From positions 67,247 to 131,246 of the forward strand of contig CAJUTK010000003.1 in NCBI GenBank assembly GCA_910589375.1: a stretch of DNA of 64,000 nt, written 5' to 3'. Below, one piece after another: positions 61,137-64,000 of this stretch (position 1 is its first letter; each line of letters begins with the position of its first letter). Origin of the DNA: an uncultured Bacilli bacterium (GTDB taxonomy: Bacteria > Bacillota_I > Bacilli_A > RF39 > UBA660). Below the pieces are notes generated by a model, which saw only the letters and a list, made by a program, of their open reading frames with translations, made no database searches and had not been told where the DNA came from. The translations under genes were made by a program, and so were the position numbers.

Positions 61137-63197
61137 ATGATTTATTTAAAGAAGGCGAATATGCAAGATTCTAAAGATGCAAAAGATTCTCGAATGATTA
61201 GTTTTGTAGAACTATTTTTTGATAATATTTTATATTCAGAAAGAAATGAAAAAATAAAAGAAGATATTATTGAGAAATTAGAAAAAGAAAATTTTTCATT
61301 TGAGAAAATTACACAAAAATATAATTCTTTAGAAAAATTATGTTTGTTTGCTGGGTATACAAAAGAGGATGTAAAAAAAATGGAGTCTCCAGAGGATATT
61401 GTTTCCTATGAGGATTTAAAAAAATCTTTCAAAAGGAAAAGAAGACAAATTTATGGCATAGGACTTTCTATTATTGCTGCTTTTATTTACTGTGTAAATA
61501 CAATATTTAATTTTCATATTCTCTATTTATTGTTAACTATTTTATTTTCCCTTATTTTAATACACAGTTTTATAAAATCTAGACAACAAAAGAAAATTGT
61601 AGAGACATATTCTATGGAATCTTTTGACTACATTAAAGTATTACATGATAAATATACAAAGAAATTATTTAATTCCACTTGCTTTTTAATTTTATTTATT
61701 ACTTTTTATATTGTAGAAGTTTATACACTAGGAATTCATTCTAAACTAGAAGAAGTAATAGAAACCATGAATAGTAATGGGCTTTATGTAGAGATTTCTT
61801 TCTTATTGGTATTTAAAAATAGTTTATTAGTACGATGGATTAATCAAAAAATAGGGAAGAAAAAGGAAAAATATTTTAAAAAGATTTTCGAATCTTTTAT
61901 GGGATTTTCCGTTCTATATTGGATAGGATATTTACTATTTTGTTTCTTCTTTGTAAAGAAATCATTTATTAATATCTTTTTAATTTTCTTACTTATTTAT
62001 GCAATTATTTATTTTGCTTTTACATTTTTTTATCGAAAAAATATTACTTATCAAAATATAGTAGTTAATAAAAAAAGAATAGTGTTTTATTCTATTCTAG
62101 TAATATTCGTTTTCCTTTATTCTTCCATGCAAAGAGAGTTTTGGTTACTTCAACCTTATATTAATTCTGTTCCTAATATTGGTACTAACAAAAATACTAT
62201 TTTCTATGAGGAATCAACAGGAATTTATACGATAACAGATGAGGATGGTGGGGATTTTAAAATCTTACAGTTAACTGATATTCATCTAGGTGGGAGTGTA
62301 TTTTCTTATACCAAAGATAAGAAGGCTTTAGAAGCTGTTTATCAGTTAATTGATTATATGAGACCAGATTTTGTCATTGTTACAGGAGACTTAACTTTTC
62401 CTCTTGGAATCATGTCGTTTTCTTTAAACAATCATACTCCTGTTATGCAATTTGCTTCTTTCATGAGAAATATTGGAATCCCATGGGCATTTACTTATGG
62501 TAATCATGATACAGAAGTAACAGCCACTTATTCGAAAGAGGATTTAGATAGTTTATATCAATCACTATCTTATAAAACATCAAAGAATTTATTATATCCT
62601 TATACTCAACCAAATATTACGGGAAGAAATAATCAATTAATCGAAATACGCAATAAGAATGGCACTTTAAATCAAGCCTTGTTTTTAATCGATTCTAATG
62701 CCTATACAGGAGAAGGAATTAATGAATATGATTATATCCATGATGACCAAGTAGAATGGTATCAAGAAAATGTTTTAAGATTAGAACTTGAAGAACATAA
62801 GAAAATATCTTCTATGGTATTTATTCATATTCCTTTACAACAATATAAAACTGCATATGATTTATATGAAAAGGGTAGTGACGAAGTAACTTACTATTTT
62901 GGATCTAATGATGAAGAGACGATTGATAAAGTATGTGCTTCTAAATATCCTAGTAAAATGTTTAATACAGCTTTAAAACTTAGAAGTACCAAAGCATTCT
63001 TCTGTGGACATGATCACTATAATAATATGTCATTAGAATATCAGGGAATTAGACTTACTTATGGTATGAGTATTGACTATTTAGCCATGCCAGGAATTAG
63101 TAGTGATACAAAACAAAGGGGCGCTACTTTAATAACACTACATGAAGATAGTTCCTATGATATTGAACAAATACCACTTTCATCTATTCAAAAGTAG
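61137..63197 (+). CDS. Membrane-anchored calcineurin-like metallophosphoesterase
   Basis: A 686-residue protein. Residues 1-100 are a charged cytoplasmic part; about 100-335 contain seven or so transmembrane helices; about 365-686 form a calcineurin-like phosphoesterase domain, probably extracytoplasmic: 'LQLTDIHLGG' (DxH), 'VIVTGDLTF' (GD), 'TYGNHDTE' (GNHD), 'VFIHIPLQ' and 'FFCGHDHYNN' (GHDH). The order of motifs is that of DCR2/purple-acid-phosphatase-like bacterial enzymes. Substrate unknown (phosphodiester or phosphate of envelope molecules). It begins one base after the ferredoxin gene. Confidence 0.8.
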   Translation: MIYLKKANMQDSKDAKDSRMISFVELFFDNILYSERNEKIKEDIIEKLEKENFSFEKITQKYNSLEKLCLFAGYTKEDVKKMESPEDIVSYEDLKKSFKRKRRQIYGIGLSIIAAFIYCVNTIFNFHILYLLLTILFSLILIHSFIKSRQQKKIVETYSMESFDYIKVLHDKYTKKLFNSTCFLILFITFYIVEVYTLGIHSKLEEVIETMNSNGLYVEISFLLVFKNSLLVRWINQKIGKKKEKYFKKIFESFMGFSVLYWIGYLLFCFFFVKKSFINIFLIFLLIYAIIYFAFTFFYRKNITYQNIVVNKKRIVFYSILVIFVFLYSSMQREFWLLQPYINSVPNIGTNKNTIFYEESTGIYTITDEDGGDFKILQLTDIHLGGSVFSYTKDKKALEAVYQLIDYMRPDFVIVTGDLTFPLGIMSFSLNNHTPVMQFASFMRNIGIPWAFTYGNHDTEVTATYSKEDLDSLYQSLSYKTSKNLLYPYTQPNITGRNNQLIEIRNKNGTLNQALFLIDSNAYTGEGINEYDYIHDDQVEWYQENVLRLELEEHKKISSMVFIHIPLQQYKTAYDLYEKGSDEVTYYFGSNDEETIDKVCASKYPSKMFNTALKLRSTKAFFCGHDHYNNMSLEYQGIRLTYGMSIDYLAMPGISSDTKQRGATLITLHEDSSYDIEQIPLSSIQK

Positions 63198-63226
63198 TTG
63201 AAAGAAAATAGAAAAAATAGTATAAT
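63198..63226 (+). promoter_or_regulatory. Strong plus-strand promoter of the candidate antitoxin RNA
   Basis: TTGAAA (63198-63203), 17-base spacer, TATAAT (63221-63226), starting right after the phosphoesterase stop. No convincing protein gene follows on this strand before 63674, so it probably drives a small RNA. Confidence 0.65.
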
Positions 63227-63232
63227 GTAAGT

Positions 63233-63324
63233 ATGAGGAGTAACTCATAAAAAAGGACATGTTTGACTTTCTCGTGTCAAATGTTCTTATCGGGATCACT
63301 TGACATTAGTCAAGTGTTTGTTCT
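63233..63324 (+). ncRNA. Candidate antisense (antitoxin) RNA
   Basis: From the promoter at 63198 a transcript of about 90 bases is predicted, ending at the hairpin CACTTGAC / GTCAAGTG (63297-63304, 63309-63316) followed by TTTGTTCT. It contains another stem (ACATGTTTGAC with GTCAAATGT). It is antisense to the 3' part of the mRNA of the 24-residue hydrophobic peptide on the other strand, the layout of txpA/RatA-like type I systems. Predicted only. Confidence 0.5.
63249..63286 (-). terminator. Minus-strand terminator of the peptide mRNA
   Basis: On the minus strand, ACATTTGAC and GTCAAACATGT form a bulged stem followed by CCTTTTTT. Confidence 0.6.
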
Positions 63325-63397
63325 ATATAAATAGAATTCCCATTAAAGTTAGGAGAAGTAATAGGACTATTATTCTAAGAAAACATTTCTCAGTCAT
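63323..63397 (-). CDS. 24-residue hydrophobic peptide (candidate type I toxin)
   Basis: Minus-strand ATG at 63397 behind a strong GTGGTGATT site encodes MTEKCFLR followed by a 16-residue hydrophobic stretch (Ile/Leu/Val/Met-rich, containing Thr-Leu-Met-Gly) and TAG. The product is a charged N-terminus plus one membrane helix, as in type I toxins. A terminator follows on the same strand and a candidate antisense RNA overlaps the 3' end. It could also be a non-toxic small membrane peptide. Confidence 0.5.
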   Translation of the reverse strand: MTEKCFLRIIVLLLLLTLMGILFI

Positions 63398-63444
63398 AGT
63401 AATCACCACTTTCTATCAACCATCCCCCTAAAAAGGATAAGATA

Positions 63445-63463
63445 CACTTGACAATCAAACATG
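63445..63463. repeat. Element complementary to both hairpins of the antisense region
   Basis: CACTTGAC (63445-63452) and TCAAACATG (63455-63463) on the plus strand. On the minus strand these read CATGTTTGA-tt-GTCAAGTG and can pair, in the right antiparallel order, with CACTTGAC (63309-63316) and TCAAACATG (63258-63266) of the peptide mRNA. This may be a 5'-3' long-distance interaction, or part of the minus-strand promoter (CTGGCA-17-TATCTT). Confidence 0.45.
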
Positions 63464-63593
63464 CCAGGTACTATTGAATCATAAAATAGAGAAAAAAAGA
63501 AATATCTATTTTTGAAAGAGAAAAAGTGGATATATTCTAAAAATAAGAAATGGTAACTGAAATTTGAATAATCGTCTAAAAGAAGAAACAATT

Positions 63594-63622
63594 CTGTAAT
63601 TTTATTTACAGGATGTTTTTTT
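63594..63622 (+). terminator. Hairpin and T-tract upstream of the TetR gene
   Basis: CTGTAA / TTACAG stem (63594-63599, 63606-63611) followed by GATG and eight T. It separates the toxin locus from the TetR gene. Confidence 0.6.
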
Positions 63623-63631
63623 TGTGATAAA

Positions 63632-63659
63632 ATAACATATGTTATATAACAATTGTTAT
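63632..63659. promoter_or_regulatory. Two abutting 14-bp palindromes (TetR operator)
   Basis: ATAACATATGTTAT (63632-63645) is followed without a gap by ATAACAATTGTTAT (63646-63659). Both are perfect palindromes and differ only in the central bases. They end 14 bases before the TetR start codon, so autoregulation is likely. Confidence 0.75.
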
Positions 63660-63673
63660 GAAAGGGTGATGAG

Positions 63674-64000
63674 ATGCCACCAATTCCAAAATTTAGTAAG
63701 AAAGATATTATAGATATTGCTTATGAGATAGTAAAAGAAGAGGGAATGGATGCAATTAATGCGAGAAGGATAGCCTCTGCGATTGGTTGTTCTGTACAAC
63801 CAATCTTCCATAACTTTACGTCTATGGAAGATTTAAAACAAGAACTATATAATAAAATTTATCAAACTTATGAAAATTTTGTAGTAGAAGTAAAAGAAAA
63901 GCCGAAAGCATATAAAGAAATGGGGCTTTCCTATATTAGATTTGCTAAAGAATATCCAGAGTTTTTTAAAATTATTTTTATGCATCAAATAGATTTAAAT
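63674..64000 (+). CDS. TetR-family regulator, N-terminal part (cut by window edge)
   Basis: The visible 109 residues start 'MPPIPKFSKKDIIDIAYEIV' and contain the TetR helix-turn-helix 'MDAINARRIASAIGCSVQPI' and 'FHNFTSMEDLKQELYN', then the first helices of a ligand domain ('MGLSYIRFAKEYPEFFKIIF', a pattern of the WHG/TetR_C group). SD AAGGGTGAT. The gene continues past the window. It probably controls itself through the palindromes at 63632-63659. Confidence 0.9.
   Translation, partial: MPPIPKFSKKDIIDIAYEIVKEEGMDAINARRIASAIGCSVQPIFHNFTSMEDLKQELYNKIYQTYENFVVEVKEKPKAYKEMGLSYIRFAKEYPEFFKIIFMHQIDLN

Noticed and set aside
63198..63673. Riboswitch upstream of the TetR gene
   Set aside because: The hairpins in this region are better explained as convergent terminators and antisense pairing; no known riboswitch core was seen and the TetR gene has its own promoter region with palindromes.
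1..64000. tRNA, rRNA, insertion sequence or integration site
   Set aside because: I saw no clover-leaf with CCA-type ends, no rRNA sequence, no transposase or integrase motif and no flanking direct repeats; a covariance-model scan would be needed to be sure about small RNAs.

Overview
The window is very AT-rich, uses the standard bacterial code (TGA, TAA and TAG all end intact genes), and has strong AGGAGG or GGTGAT ribosome binding sites and short intergenic gaps with hairpin/T-tract terminators. This points to a low-GC Bacillota, probably an anaerobic gut commensal: there is a ferredoxin, a flavin reductase-rubredoxin, DUF362 and many DUF families typical of gut Firmicutes. I cannot resolve the genus. 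I see no rRNA, tRNA, CRISPR array or IS element.

Layout. 1-1.17 kb: end of an MBL-fold gene and a secreted nuclease. 1.3-7.2 kb: a dlt-like operon (amino-acid adenylating ligase, LysA-fold PLP enzyme, carrier protein, MBOAT acyltransferase, SGNH protein) with acpS convergent at its end. The PLP enzyme between ligase and carrier is not part of the textbook dlt operon. 7.2-17.6 kb: transporter, DUF362, redox and metabolic genes mixed with broken genes, including two neighbours (SleB-like hydrolase and CapA-like lipoprotein) each interrupted by a single in-frame TAA, and chimeric remnants of RhuM and Ogt genes. 17.6-21 kb: a small secreted protein with a MacB-type ABC transporter. 21.4-30.4 kb: small acetyltransferases, XRE, AraC and TetR regulators, DUF5131, DUF2185, VanZ, a BRO-type protein and an alpha/beta hydrolase with a clear TetR operator. 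30.5-41.4 kb: two huge paralogous surface proteins (NPCBM, transglutaminase-like, discoidin and Ig-like parts, C-terminal membrane anchor). The first is out of frame at an A8 tract in its signal peptide. 41.4-48.8 kb: DUF4026/DUF2314, an ABC-F ATPase behind a tiny upstream ORF and alternative hairpins, a protein with two tandem SGNH domains, an ECF sigma/anti-sigma pair, an MGMT-like protein, a ProX-type deacylase and a cupin. 48.9-61 kb: many small accessory genes, several broken, plus an XRE/ABC export operon, a CDF transporter and an HMUDK-type helical-domain protein. 61.1-64 kb: a membrane metallophosphoesterase, a candidate type I toxin-antitoxin locus, and the start of a TetR gene behind two abutting palindromes.

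Three loci deserve most attention. The first is the dlt-like operon with an embedded carrier-protein-associated PLP enzyme, which could put something other than D-alanine on a surface polymer. The second is the convergent small-peptide/antisense-RNA locus at 63.2-63.4 kb. The third is the pair of giant surface proteins with duplicated promoters, a 280-bp identical 3' segment and a possible phase switch.

Assignments come from reading motifs; no database search was run. Several genes carry single nonsense or frameshift lesions. Homopolymer lesions could be sequencing errors, while the substitution-type stops are harder to explain that way.
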